This document shows, piece by piece, positions 1 to 9,091 of a stretch of 64,000 bases of DNA. The position numbers were made by a program, and so were the translations under genes. The DNA comes from JACCYJ01 sp038198775 (GTDB lineage: Bacteria; Actinomycetota; Actinomycetes; Propionibacteriales; Nocardioidaceae), in assembly GCA_038198775.1 (NCBI GenBank), contig JBBPZV010000001.1, positions 69,366 through 133,365 of the forward strand, in the 5' to 3' direction. Under the pieces are notes generated by a model, which did no database searches, was not told where the DNA came from, and saw only the letters and a list, made by a program, of their open reading frames with translations. The number at the start of each line of letters is the position of its first letter. The first letter of the stretch is position 1.

Positions 1-2
1 TC

Positions 3-938
3 CCCCTGGCGCAACGCCTGGCCCGCATCTCGGTGGAGCTGACCGCCCTCAACGACAGCGCCGCCATCATCGCGCGCGCGGTGGCTGGCGCCGTCGAGAT
101 CTCCGGACGCACCAGCGCGGCCCTCAGCCGCTGCGACCCGGACGGTCGCTGGTCCGTGGTGCACTCCCGCGGCCCGCTGGCAGGGCCGTTGGCGGAGTGG
201 AGTGACGACGATCACCGCGTCATCGCTGCCTGGGGCGCGCCGGGAACCTCCTCACACTTCCCAGGCGGCGAAGATGTCCCGGCTGACTACAAGTTCCTGC
301 TCCGCGCCGGTGTGAAGTCGATCGCCGTGCAACCGTTGGTGCTCAGCGGCCGGCTAGTTGGGCTGCTGACCACGGCCGACACGCGTCCCACCGTGCACGA
401 TCCCACGGTGGGCGCAGCCGTCGAGCTGCTCGCTGCCCAGACCGCCGCCTCCCTCGGCGTCGCCTCGGCGATCACCGAGCTGAGCGAGCGGGCAGTGCGG
501 GACCCCCTGACCCGGCTGCGCAACGCCGGCGCCTTCTCCGACGACCTGCGCCGGCTCACGAACCGCCGCGACACCGCATGTCTGCTCATCGACGTCGACC
601 ACTTCAAGGCGGTCAACGATACGTACGGGCACCTGGTGGGCGACCAGCTGCTCTGCGACCTCGCGGAGCGACTCACCGCGAACCTGCGCAGCGACGACGT
701 CCTCTACCGCATCGGTGGGGACGAGTTCGCGGCGATCTTGGTCAACGCGTCCCCGGCGGAGGCCCGCAACGTGGCCCAACGCCTTGTCGACGGAGCCCGC
801 CGCGTCCGGACGACGGTGTCGATCGGGGTGGCGATGTTCGACGCGGCCGGGTCGGAGCATGCCCATTCCAGCGCGGACGAGGCGTTGTACCGAGCCAAGG
901 CGGCAGGCCGGGATCGCTACCTGGCAGCCGAGCGCTGA
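3..938 (+). CDS. GAF-GGDEF diguanylate cyclase, 5' end outside window
   Basis: Makes the second messenger c-di-GMP from two GTP. The frame is open to the left edge, so the N-terminus is missing; a GTG at 33 is probably internal. The first half looks like a GAF sensor fold. The second half is a GGDEF domain with intact signature RIGGDEF. An RSDD stretch lies five residues before GGDEF, matching the RxxD inhibitory site, so product inhibition is likely. No EAL domain or membrane segment is visible in the part present. It is followed by a 22-bp repeat array and then a convergent peptidase gene. The cyclase call is firm; the sensed signal is unknown. Confidence 0.9.
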   Translation, partial: PLAQRLARISVELTALNDSAAIIARAVAGAVEISGRTSAALSRCDPDGRWSVVHSRGPLAGPLAEWSDDDHRVIAAWGAPGTSSHFPGGEDVPADYKFLLRAGVKSIAVQPLVLSGRLVGLLTTADTRPTVHDPTVGAAVELLAAQTAASLGVASAITELSERAVRDPLTRLRNAGAFSDDLRRLTNRRDTACLLIDVDHFKAVNDTYGHLVGDQLLCDLAERLTANLRSDDVLYRIGGDEFAAILVNASPAEARNVAQRLVDGARRVRTTVSIGVAMFDAAGSEHAHSSADEALYRAKAAGRDRYLAAER

Positions 939-945
939 CCGCCGC

Positions 946-1011
946 GGGAAGTCACGGATGGTCGGGCGGGAACTCACGGATGGTTGGGCGGGAACTCACG
1001 GATGGTCGAGG
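946..1011 (+). repeat. Three tandem 22-bp units, site A
   Basis: Three consecutive 22-bp units start at 946, 968 and 990, with core ACTCACGGATGGTCGGGCGG or close variants. The array lies between the GGDEF gene and the convergent S9 peptidase gene. The last unit overlaps the peptidase stop codon (996-998). The same unit recurs three times at 12888-12951, again at the end of a minus-strand hydrolase gene. There are no unique spacers, so it is not a CRISPR. Confidence 0.85.
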
Positions 1012-3131
1012 TGGGGGAGGAGCCAGGCGTAGATCTCGGCCTCGTAGCGCAGGTGGGCGAAGCGCCCGGACGGCCCGGTGTGCGCCCCCTCGCCGACCTC
1101 GCAGCGGAACAGGCACCTCGGCGCCCACTCGGGGTCACCGGCCCGAAGTGCGGCGACCCACTTCGCCGGCTCCCACACCATCACCCGGGGGTCGTGCACC
1201 GCACCCGTGACCAGCAGGTCGGGCCGCTCACCTGCGGGCGGCAGGTTGTCGTAGGGCGAGTACGCCAGCATCGCGGCGAAGTCCTCCCGCCGTCGGGGGT
1301 CGCCCCACTCGTCCCACTCGCCGGCCGTCAGCGGGACCGACGAGTCCAGCATCGTGGTGACGACATCGACGAACGGCACCTCGGCCACCACCGCCCGCCA
1401 CCGACCTGGGCGCTGTGAGAAGACGGCGGCCTGCAGCAGGCCGCCCGCCGACAGCCCGCGGGTGACGATCCGGTCCGGGTCCACCAGTTCGCCGGCGATC
1501 GCGTCGGCAACCGCCAGGTGGTCGGTGAACGTGTGCTGCTTGGACCGCAGGCGGCCGTCCAGCCACCAGCGGCGGCCGCCCTCGCCGCCGCCACGCACGT
1601 GGGCGTGGACGAACACCACACCCCGGTCGAGCAGGCTCGGCAGCGCCGGGTCGAACTCCGGCTCGAAGCTGTACTCGTAGGCACCGTAGCCGTACATCAG
1701 CGCCGGCGCGGAACCGTCCAGCGCCACGTCGTCGCGGCGCACCACGGTCACCGGCACGGCGACGCCGTCGGTCGAGGGCACCGAGATCCGCTCACTGCGA
1801 TAGCGGTCCGGGTCGTAGCCGGGGACCGGCTGGACGTGCCGCAGGCGGCGACCGCCGCTGGCCAGGTCGACGTCGTACCACGCCGGCGGCCGGGTGTAGC
1901 TCTGCTCCACCACCGTCACCGAGGTGACACCGAACAGCTCGTTGCGGCCCAGGGCGATCGTCCCCGCTGGCAGCGAGCAGGCGATGTCCACCGGCTCGGC
2001 ACCTGCGTCGGCACGCAACGGCAGCGCCCGCAACAACGGCGCGCCGTCGCGGCGGAGCCGGAGCACGAGGTGGTCGGCGAAGCCGTCGACGCGTTCCAGC
2101 CGCTCGTCTCGCCGCTCCGGGACCAGCTCGCTCCACGAGTCCCGGCCGGGGGAGCGCAGTGGCGCCGTCATCAGCCGGAACTCCGTCGCACCGTCGTTGG
2201 TGACGATCGCGACCACGTCGCCGTCGGCGGACCGGGCGTGCTCGCAGTGGTACTCCACGCCGGGGCGCCGCGGCTCCACGCACCGCGGCGGCGCCGTCGG
2301 GTCGTGCGCGTCGACCAGCCACACCTCGCTGGTGTCCCGGCTCTGCGCCCAGACCACGATGACGTCACCGGACCGGCAGCCGCGGACGCTGACCTCGAAC
2401 CGCTCGTCGGGTTCGGTGAGGACGCAGGTGTCGTCGGCGACGGGCGTTCCGAGGTCGTGCCGCCACACCTGGAACGGTCGCTGGGCCTGGTCGGAAACGG
2501 TGTAGAAGAAGCTTCCCGAGTCGGCGCTCCAGGCTCCGCCGTACGAGCTGCGAGGGATCGTGTCCGGCAGCTCCGCGCCGGCGTCGAGGTCGCGGAACCG
2601 CAGCTCGAACACCTCCTGGCCGGTGGTGTCCACCGAGTACGCCAGCAGCCGCTCGTCCGGGCTCGGCTGGCACAGCCCCAGGTCGACGTAGCGAGACCCG
2701 GCGGCCAGCACCGCAGGATCGAGGAGCAGCTGGCCGGCCGCGGAATCCGCGGTCCCCGCGGCAGAAGCGACGGATTCCGTCGTGTGGTGCGGCACCCGAT
2801 GGTGTAGATCGCGTATCAGTTGGGGGTACTCACTTCCCTCCGGCGTCCGGGTGTAGTAGGAAAACTGTTCAAGCCGCCAACTGACCGACGACTCAGTTGA
2901 CGGCAGCCGGGAGACCATCTCCTGGTACACATCCTCAGCGAGAGGGCGCAGATGGGCGGTCGCAGCGTCGTAGTAAGCGCGCTCGGCGGCCAGGTGATCC
3001 AGCACCTGCGGGTCTGCGGTCTTCCGCAGCCATGCGAAGTCGTCGACCCGGTCCACTCCGTGCAGCGACCGGGTGTAGGGCCTCGCCTCGGGTCGCGGGG
3101 GACGCAGCTCGTCAGTCGGCACGGTCGGCAA
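996..3131 (-). CDS. S9A prolyl oligopeptidase / oligopeptidase B-like
   Basis: Predicted cytosolic serine peptidase cleaving short peptides after basic or prolyl residues. It is 711 residues, the usual size for S9A. The N-terminus (ELRPPRPEARPYTR followed by HGVDRVDDFAWLR) is typical of the family, and the middle fits a beta-propeller. The C-terminal alpha/beta hydrolase has a nucleophile elbow GLSAGG near residue 560 and a C-terminal GEGAHTG carrying the catalytic His. The start at 3131 is TTG; a GTG three codons on is an alternative. No signal peptide is seen. It is divergent from a peptide-type ABC importer 47 bp away, which may share a role in peptide use. Oligopeptidase B versus prolyl endopeptidase is not resolved. 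Confidence 0.9.
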   Translation of the reverse strand: MPTVPTDELRPPRPEARPYTRSLHGVDRVDDFAWLRKTADPQVLDHLAAERAYYDAATAHLRPLAEDVYQEMVSRLPSTESSVSWRLEQFSYYTRTPEGSEYPQLIRDLHHRVPHHTTESVASAAGTADSAAGQLLLDPAVLAAGSRYVDLGLCQPSPDERLLAYSVDTTGQEVFELRFRDLDAGAELPDTIPRSSYGGAWSADSGSFFYTVSDQAQRPFQVWRHDLGTPVADDTCVLTEPDERFEVSVRGCRSGDVIVVWAQSRDTSEVWLVDAHDPTAPPRCVEPRRPGVEYHCEHARSADGDVVAIVTNDGATEFRLMTAPLRSPGRDSWSELVPERRDERLERVDGFADHLVLRLRRDGAPLLRALPLRADAGAEPVDIACSLPAGTIALGRNELFGVTSVTVVEQSYTRPPAWYDVDLASGGRRLRHVQPVPGYDPDRYRSERISVPSTDGVAVPVTVVRRDDVALDGSAPALMYGYGAYEYSFEPEFDPALPSLLDRGVVFVHAHVRGGGEGGRRWWLDGRLRSKQHTFTDHLAVADAIAGELVDPDRIVTRGLSAGGLLQAAVFSQRPGRWRAVVAEVPFVDVVTTMLDSSVPLTAGEWDEWGDPRRREDFAAMLAYSPYDNLPPAGERPDLLVTGAVHDPRVMVWEPAKWVAALRAGDPEWAPRCLFRCEVGEGAHTGPSGRFAHLRYEAEIYAWLLPHLDHP

Positions 3132-3178
3132 CCTACTGGGGCCGGCACGTCAAGCAAACCTCCGAAGGAGTTCTCCCG

Positions 3179-5041
3179 ATGAGCACCTCCCGCCTCACCC
3201 GATGCGTCACCTGGTGCAGCAGCCTGGCCCTTGCGACCGCGGCCGCCGCGCTGGGAGCGGTCACCGCCAGCCCAGCGGCCAACGGCGGGCAGTCCGCCCC
3301 CGTCGTCTTCCACGTGGGCATCGGCAACGAGGCGGACTCGTTCAACCCGTTCCTCGGGATCGAGGCGGAGTCGTACGAGATGTGGGCGCTGATGTACGAC
3401 CAGATGATCACCTACTCGATGAAGGACATGTCACCGCAGCCGGGCCTCGCCAGCTCCTGGGACACTTCGAACAACGGCCTGACGTGGACGTTCCACATCC
3501 GCAGCGGCGTGAAGTGGTCGGACGGGCAGCCGCTGACGGCTGCGGACATCGCCTACACCTACAACCGCATCCTCGACGGCGGTCCGGAGGCGGCGACCTG
3601 GGGCAGCTACCTGAAGTCGGTGACGAAGATCACCGCACCCGACCCCGAGACGGTGCTGCTGACGCTGTCCAAGCCCAACGCCGTGTTGCCGCTGTTGCCG
3701 ATGCCGATCATTCCCGAGCACATCTGGAAGAACATCGACGAGGACAAGGTCAAGAGCTACCCCAACGAGCCGCAGAACGGCCAGCCGGTCGTCGGCTCCG
3801 GACCCTTCCGCCTGGTGCAGGGCACCGCCGGTGGGTCCAGCTACCGGTTCGTGGTCAACCCCGACTACTGGCAGGGCCGCCCCAACTTCGACGAGGTCGA
3901 CTTCACCGTGTTCAAGAACGGCGACACGTTGGTGCAGGCGCTGGAGAAGGGGGAGATCGACTTCGCCGAAGGGCTGAGCCCGCTGGACAAACGAGCCCTC
4001 GACGGCCGATCCGGGATCACCGCGATCCTCGGCGACTCGCCGGGCTTCGACGAGATCGCCTTCAACACCGGCGCGGCGGACCCCAAGACCGGCAAGCCGA
4101 TCGGTGACGGCAACCCGGCGTTGCAGGACCCGAAGTTCCGCTACGCGCTCGGCTTCGCCATCAACAACGACCAGATCGTCTCCAAGGTCTACCAGGGCGG
4201 GGGGTCAGCGGGCGACACGATCGTGCCGCCGTCGTACTCGCAGTACCACTGGACTCCGCCGTCGGACGTGGCCTTCAGCTACGACCCGCAACGGGCCGGG
4301 CAGCTGCTCGAGCAGGCCGGCTACAAGATGGGCTCCAACGGCCTGCGCACGATGCCGGACGGGTCCCCGATCGGCACGCTGCGGCTGATGGCCCGGGGCG
4401 AGTCGCCCACGTCCGTCGGAACCATGCAGTACTTCAAGGAGTGGCTCAACAACATCGGCATCAACGCCGAGGTGCAGACGATGGAGAGCGGCAAGCTGAC
4501 CAACGTGATCCTCGACGGCAACTTCGACGCCTTCCAGTGGGGGTGGTACGTCGAACCCGATCCCGACTCGATGCTCAGCTACATGACCTGTGGCCAGCGC
4601 GGCAACTGGTCGGACTCGTGGTACTGCAACCCGGCCTACGACAAGCTCTACACCGCCCAGCACTCGGAGATGGACCAGGCGACCCGCGAGGACATGGTCA
4701 AGCAGATGCAACAGATGCTGTTCATGGATGCGCCTTACCTGGTCACCACCTACGGCGGCAACGTCGAGGCCTACCGCAGCGACCGGTTCACCTGCTTCAC
4801 CCCGCAGCCCAACCCAGGGGGCGTGCTGCTCTTCCAGTACGGCGCGTACAACTACGTGCACGCCGCGCCCGTCGGGTCCGGGGTCTGCAGCAGCGCGGAC
4901 GCAACGGCGGCGTCGGCGTCGAGCTCGAGCGGCATCTCCATGGTCGCGTGGGTCGTTGGGGCCGTCGTGGTGGTGGCCGTGCTCGCCGGGGCACTGGTGC
5001 TCGCCCTCCGGCGTCGGGCCACCGCGGGCCAGCGCGCCTGA
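3179..5041 (+). CDS. ABC importer substrate-binding protein, C-terminally anchored (SBP_bac_5)
   Basis: Captures the substrate of the importer encoded by the next four genes. Residues 1 to about 38 form a Sec signal peptide without a lipobox. The body matches family 5 binding proteins (DppA/OppA type), with features such as NEADSFNPFLG near the start of the mature protein. After a short Ala/Ser linker there is a hydrophobic segment at about 584-610 and a basic tail RRRATAGQRA, so it is probably tethered by a C-terminal helix rather than by lipid. That is unusual, since most actinobacterial members are lipoproteins. The ATG at 3179 is chosen for the GAAGGAG ribosome site eight bases upstream. 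First gene of the cluster. Confidence 0.92.
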   Translation: MSTSRLTRCVTWCSSLALATAAAALGAVTASPAANGGQSAPVVFHVGIGNEADSFNPFLGIEAESYEMWALMYDQMITYSMKDMSPQPGLASSWDTSNNGLTWTFHIRSGVKWSDGQPLTAADIAYTYNRILDGGPEAATWGSYLKSVTKITAPDPETVLLTLSKPNAVLPLLPMPIIPEHIWKNIDEDKVKSYPNEPQNGQPVVGSGPFRLVQGTAGGSSYRFVVNPDYWQGRPNFDEVDFTVFKNGDTLVQALEKGEIDFAEGLSPLDKRALDGRSGITAILGDSPGFDEIAFNTGAADPKTGKPIGDGNPALQDPKFRYALGFAINNDQIVSKVYQGGGSAGDTIVPPSYSQYHWTPPSDVAFSYDPQRAGQLLEQAGYKMGSNGLRTMPDGSPIGTLRLMARGESPTSVGTMQYFKEWLNNIGINAEVQTMESGKLTNVILDGNFDAFQWGWYVEPDPDSMLSYMTCGQRGNWSDSWYCNPAYDKLYTAQHSEMDQATREDMVKQMQQMLFMDAPYLVTTYGGNVEAYRSDRFTCFTPQPNPGGVLLFQYGAYNYVHAAPVGSGVCSSADATAASASSSSGISMVAWVVGAVVVVAVLAGALVLALRRRATAGQRA

Positions 5042-5042
5042 G

Positions 5043-6089
5043 GTGAGCGTACGAACGGAGGTCGCCGAGGTCACTGCGGCCGTCCAGCCGACCGAGCGAC
5101 GCCGGCGCGGCGGCCGCGGCCGCTACGTGCTGTCCAAGGTCGCCGGCTCGGTCGGCGCGTTGTTCTTCATGCTGGTGTTCAACTTCTTCTTGTTCCGGGT
5201 GCTGCCCGGGGACCCGGTCCGCACGCTGGGACGCAACCGGCTGGTCAGCGACAAGCAGGTCGCCGAGCTGCGCCAGACGCTGGGTCTGGACCAGTCGCTG
5301 CCTCGACAGTTCGTGACCTATCTGGAGAACACGTTCACCGGCCAGTTCGGGTTGTCCTTTCGCTACCGGCAGCCGGTCAGCGGCCTGATCCTCGACCGGT
5401 TGGGGCCCACGCTGGTCCTCGTCGGCACGGCCACGGTGCTGTCGACGGTGATCGGCATCTACGTGGGAATGGTCAGCGCCTGGAACCGGGGCCGCCCGGT
5501 CGACAACGTCTCCACCTGGAGCGGGCTGGTCCTCTACTCGATGCCCGAGTGGTGGCTCGGGCTGCTGCTGCTGGCGGTGTTCGCCGTCGGCTTGGGGCCT
5601 GTACCCGGGCTCTTCCCCGTCAACGGGCTGATCACCACCGGCGTCGACATGTGGTCGGTGGCCGGGCTGCTCGACATGGCCTGGCACCTGACGCTGCCGG
5701 TGATCACGCTGACGCTGGCGTACGTCGCCGAGTACTCGCTGATCATGCGCAGCTCGCTGCTGGACGAGATGGGCGAGGACTACCTGCTCACCGCGCGGGC
5801 GAAGGGGCTGCGTGACATCCATGTGCGGCGCCGGCACGCCGCCCGGAACGCGCTGCTGCCGACGACCACGCTGGTGGCGCTCAACCTCGGGTTCGTGGTC
5901 TCCGGCGCGATCACGATCGAGACCGTGTTCTCGATCCCCGGCCTTGGCCTGCTGACCACCGAGGCTCTGTCGGTGCCCGACTACCCGCTGCTGCAGGGCA
6001 CGTTCTTGTTCTTCTCCGCCGCGGTGATCGTCGCCAACCTGGCCGCCAACCTGCTGTACGGGCTGCTCGACCCGCGGGTCCGGACGTGA
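5043..6089 (+). CDS. ABC importer permease, DppB-like
   Basis: Inner-membrane permease of a family 5 peptide/nickel-type importer, 348 residues. After a basic N-terminus there is a first hydrophobic helix (VGALFFMLVFNFFLFRVLPG), a periplasmic region with the typical LGLDQSLPRQF stretch, and about five further helices. The cytoplasmic coupling motif sits in LTARAKGLRD near residue 255, where it would contact the ATPases. Its GTG start lies one base after the binding-protein stop, so the two are translationally coupled. Assignment to the BPD_transp_1 family is clear; the substrate is not known from sequence. Confidence 0.92.
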   Translation: MSVRTEVAEVTAAVQPTERRRRGGRGRYVLSKVAGSVGALFFMLVFNFFLFRVLPGDPVRTLGRNRLVSDKQVAELRQTLGLDQSLPRQFVTYLENTFTGQFGLSFRYRQPVSGLILDRLGPTLVLVGTATVLSTVIGIYVGMVSAWNRGRPVDNVSTWSGLVLYSMPEWWLGLLLLAVFAVGLGPVPGLFPVNGLITTGVDMWSVAGLLDMAWHLTLPVITLTLAYVAEYSLIMRSSLLDEMGEDYLLTARAKGLRDIHVRRRHAARNALLPTTTLVALNLGFVVSGAITIETVFSIPGLGLLTTEALSVPDYPLLQGTFLFFSAAVIVANLAANLLYGLLDPRVRT

Positions 6090-6994
6090 CCACCGCACCC
6101 GTCCTCACCGCGAGACAGGTCTCCTGGAGGCGGCGCCGCGCCTCCGCGGCACGGACCTGGGAGCAGTTCCGCCACCGGCCGTCGGGGGTCGTCGGCCTGG
6201 GCATCCTCGTGGTCTTCGCGTTCGTCGCGGTCGCCGCCCCGCTGCTGGCGAACTCCAGCGGCCTGGAGGTGACCAAGGCGACCGGGGGCATCCTCGAGTC
6301 GCCGTCGACGAGCTACTGGCTCGGCACCGACGAGAACGGGAGGTCGGTGCTGACGCTGCTGATCTGGGGCTCCCGGGTCTCGCTGTTCGTCGGCCTGCTG
6401 GCGACCGCGATCTCCATGGGAATCGGCACCTTGGTCGGGCTGGCCTCCGGCCACTTCCGCGGGTTCCTCGGCGCGGCGCTGTTCCGGGTCACCGAGTGGT
6501 TTCTGGTCATCCCGTTCCTGCCGCTGGCCATCGTGCTGGCCAGCGTGCTGGGCCGTTCGCTGCTGAACATCTCGCTGGTCATCGGCATCACCAGCTGGCC
6601 GGGCACCGCGATGCTGATCCGGGCCCAGACCCTGTCCATCGAGAACCGGCCCTACCTGGAGCGAGCCAAGGTGCTGGGGTCCGGTCACTGGCGCCAGATG
6701 AGCCGCCACGTGCTCCCCAACGTGATGCCGATGGTGTTCGCGAACACCACCCTGACCGTCGCCATCGCGATCTTGTCCGAGACCACGCTGTCCTTCCTCG
6801 GGCTCGGCGACCCGCTGCGGGTGTCGTGGGGGACGATGCTGGACGCTGCCTTCAGCACCGGCGCCATCACCACCGGGGCCTGGTGGTACATCGTGCCGCC
6901 GGGCGTGTGCGTGATCCTGGTCGTGCTGGCCTTCACGCTGGTGGGCCAGGCGCTGGAGGAGATCTTCAACCCCCGGCTGCGGGAGCGCTCGTGA
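6086..6994 (+). CDS. ABC importer permease, DppC-like
   Basis: Second permease of the importer, 302 residues, forming a heterodimer with the DppB-like subunit. An N-terminal segment (FRHRPSGVVGLGILVVFAF) matches the OppC N-terminal domain, and LGTDENGRSVLT is the conserved stretch before the core helices. The coupling helix motif is ERAKVLGSG near residue 197. The GTG start overlaps the preceding stop codon (GTGA), as does the start of the next gene, so the five importer genes form one tightly coupled unit. Confidence 0.92.
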   Translation: MTTAPVLTARQVSWRRRRASAARTWEQFRHRPSGVVGLGILVVFAFVAVAAPLLANSSGLEVTKATGGILESPSTSYWLGTDENGRSVLTLLIWGSRVSLFVGLLATAISMGIGTLVGLASGHFRGFLGAALFRVTEWFLVIPFLPLAIVLASVLGRSLLNISLVIGITSWPGTAMLIRAQTLSIENRPYLERAKVLGSGHWRQMSRHVLPNVMPMVFANTTLTVAIAILSETTLSFLGLGDPLRVSWGTMLDAAFSTGAITTGAWWYIVPPGVCVILVVLAFTLVGQALEEIFNPRLRERS

Positions 6995-7995
6995 CCCCGC
7001 TGCTGGAGATGCGCGACGTGCACGTCACCTACGCCACCGCCGCCGGCCCGCTGCCCGCCGTCCGCGGGGTCAACCTGAGCCTCGAACCGGGGGAGAGCCT
7101 CGGTGTCGCGGGGGAGTCGGGCTGCGGCAAGTCGTCGCTGGCGGCGACCGTGCTGCGGTTGCAGCCACCGAACGCCACCGTCCGCGGATCGGTACTGGTC
7201 ACCGGCAAGGACGTGCAGACGGTGGACTGGGGGCAGCTGCGTGCGTTGCGCTGGGGCGAGGCCGCGATGGTCTTCCAGGGATCCCTGCACTCGCTGAACC
7301 CCGTGCAACGGGTGGGCGACCAGATCACCGAGCCGATCCGGCTGCACGACGGCTCGGTCAGCCCCGCCCGCGCCAGCGAGCGCGTCGGTCAGCTGCTGGA
7401 GCAGGTGGGGTTGCCGGCCGCGTCGGCACGCACGTACCCGCACCAGCTCTCCGGTGGGCAGCGACAGCGGGTGATGATCGCGATGGCACTGGCCTGCCGG
7501 CCACGGCTGATCCTGGCCGACGAGCCCACCACCGCGCTGGACGTGATGGTGCAGGCGCAGGTGCTGGATGTGCTCACCGGGCTGGTCCGCGGGCTGGAGC
7601 TCGGGCTGCTGCTGATCAGCCACGACCTGTCGGTGCTGGGCACCACCTGCGACCGGGTCTTGGTGATGTACGGCGGGCGGGTCGTCGAGCAGGGCGCGGC
7701 GACCGCGGTCTTCGACCACCCTCAACACCCCTACACCCGGGCGCTGGCCCGGGCGTTCCCGCGGGTGGGGGACGCGGACGCCCGCTTCTCTCCCGCCGGG
7801 TTGGCCGGCGACCCGCCGGATCCGCGCAACCTGCCGAGCGGCTGCACGTTCCACCCCCGGTGCCCTCGGGCCATCGACGTCTGCTCGACGCACGAACCTC
7901 CGGTGCGGTGGCCGGAGCCGGACCGACCGGTCGAGTGCGTCCGGGTCGAAGGGGCGGAGACGGCGCCGGGGACCGCTGTGGCGGCCGGCCGGTGA
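6991..7995 (+). CDS. ABC importer ATPase, DppD-like
   Basis: First of two nucleotide-binding subunits powering the importer, 334 residues. Walker A is GESGCGKSS near residue 44, the ABC signature is LSGGQRQR, and Walker B is LILADEPTTALD followed by the switch His in ISHDLS. The C-terminal oligopeptide/dipeptide domain carries a cysteine set (SGCTFHPRCP and further Cys) typical of Dpp/Opp ATPases and often an iron-sulfur site. The GTG start overlaps the stop of the previous permease. Confidence 0.93.
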   Translation: MTPLLEMRDVHVTYATAAGPLPAVRGVNLSLEPGESLGVAGESGCGKSSLAATVLRLQPPNATVRGSVLVTGKDVQTVDWGQLRALRWGEAAMVFQGSLHSLNPVQRVGDQITEPIRLHDGSVSPARASERVGQLLEQVGLPAASARTYPHQLSGGQRQRVMIAMALACRPRLILADEPTTALDVMVQAQVLDVLTGLVRGLELGLLLISHDLSVLGTTCDRVLVMYGGRVVEQGAATAVFDHPQHPYTRALARAFPRVGDADARFSPAGLAGDPPDPRNLPSGCTFHPRCPRAIDVCSTHEPPVRWPEPDRPVECVRVEGAETAPGTAVAAGR

Positions 7996-9023
7996 CCCCG
8001 GCGACGAAGGCACGGCGCACCGCGCTGCTGAGCACCCGCGGCCTGGGCGTCACGTTCGCGTCGCGCGACGGCGCGGCGGCGCGGGCGGTCGACGGGGTGG
8101 ACCTCGACGTGGGCTCCGGGGAGGTGGTCGCCCTGGTCGGTGAGTCCGGCTCCGGCAAGACCACGCTGGCCCGGACGCTGCTGGGCCTGGAACGCCCGAG
8201 CACGGGCAGCGTCGAGTTCGAGGGTGCGTCGCTGCAGACCTCGACCAGGGGACTCCGGGCGTACCGGCGGCGGGTCCAGCTGGTGCTGCAGGACCCCACG
8301 GGTGCACTCAACCCGCGGCAGACCGTCTACGAGTCTGTCGCGGAGGGGTTGCGCATCCACAAGCTGGTCGAGCAGGCCCAGCGGGCGGGGGAGCGGGTCG
8401 TCGAGACCGACCTGGTGTCGCAGGCGCTGTCGCGGGCCGGGCTGCGCCCCCCGGGAGGCTTCTTCCTCACCTACCCCCACGAGCTGTCCGGGGGCCAGCG
8501 GCAGCGGGTGGTGATCGCGGGTGCCCTGGCGCTGGAGCCGGAGGTGATCATCGCCGACGAACCGGTGTCCAGCCTGGACGCGTCGATCCGGGGGGAGATC
8601 CTGGCGCTGCTGCTGCGCCTGCGCGACGACCTCGGCCTCACCGTGCTGGTCGTCACCCACGACCTCGGCCTGGCCTGGAACATCGCCGACCGGGTCGCGG
8701 TGATGTACCTGGGGCGGATCGTGGAGGTGGGGACGACCGAGGAGGTCCTGCTCACCCCGCGCCACCCGTACACCCGTGCCCTGCTCTCGGTGGTGCCGGA
8801 GGTCTCGCAGCAGGAGCCGATCGTGCTGGTCGGGGAGACCCCGGACCCCCGACGCATCCCGGCAGGGTGTCGGTTCCACCCCCGGTGCCCCGCCTACGCC
8901 GGCGGCGAGGCGGAAGCGGCCGGGGTCGCCGAGGACTGCCGGACCCGTGACCTCCCGGTCCTGGCCGCGACCGGTGACCACCGCGCGGCCTGCTGGCTCA
9001 CGATGCCGACGCCGAAGCCCTGA
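7992..9023 (+). CDS. ABC importer ATPase, DppF-like
   Basis: Second nucleotide-binding subunit, 343 residues. It has Walker A GESGSGKTT, signature LSGGQRQR, Walker B VIIADEPVSSLD and the switch His in VTHDLG. The C-terminal domain has the same GCRFHPRCP cysteine motif as its partner. The GTG start overlaps the previous stop codon. It is the last of five coupled importer genes. A 68-bp gap with a 7-bp inverted repeat separates it from the Rieske oxygenase gene, so the downstream pair may also have its own promoter. Confidence 0.93.
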   Translation: MTPATKARRTALLSTRGLGVTFASRDGAAARAVDGVDLDVGSGEVVALVGESGSGKTTLARTLLGLERPSTGSVEFEGASLQTSTRGLRAYRRRVQLVLQDPTGALNPRQTVYESVAEGLRIHKLVEQAQRAGERVVETDLVSQALSRAGLRPPGGFFLTYPHELSGGQRQRVVIAGALALEPEVIIADEPVSSLDASIRGEILALLLRLRDDLGLTVLVVTHDLGLAWNIADRVAVMYLGRIVEVGTTEEVLLTPRHPYTRALLSVVPEVSQQEPIVLVGETPDPRRIPAGCRFHPRCPAYAGGEAEAAGVAEDCRTRDLPVLAATGDHRAACWLTMPTPKP

Positions 9024-9059
9024 ACTGGGTTCCGCCGCGCCTCCGGGCATGCCAGGCTG

Positions 9060-9079
9060 TACTGACTCTCGGGTCAGTA
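9060..9079. promoter_or_regulatory. Inverted repeat, possible TetR-type operator
   Basis: TACTGAC, six bases, GTCAGTA is a perfect 7-bp inverted repeat ending just at the AGGAGG ribosome site of the Rieske gene. Its size and sequence resemble many TetR-family operators, and a TetR gene lies at the other end of the cluster (11377-11976). It could instead be a weak terminator of the importer operon. No second copy was found at the TetR gene itself, so the link is an inference. Confidence 0.4.
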
Positions 9080-9091
9080 GGAGGTGTTCGC

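Noticed and set aside
946..1011. CRISPR array
   Set aside because: The 22-bp units are directly abutting with no unique spacers, only three units per site, and no cas genes are present.
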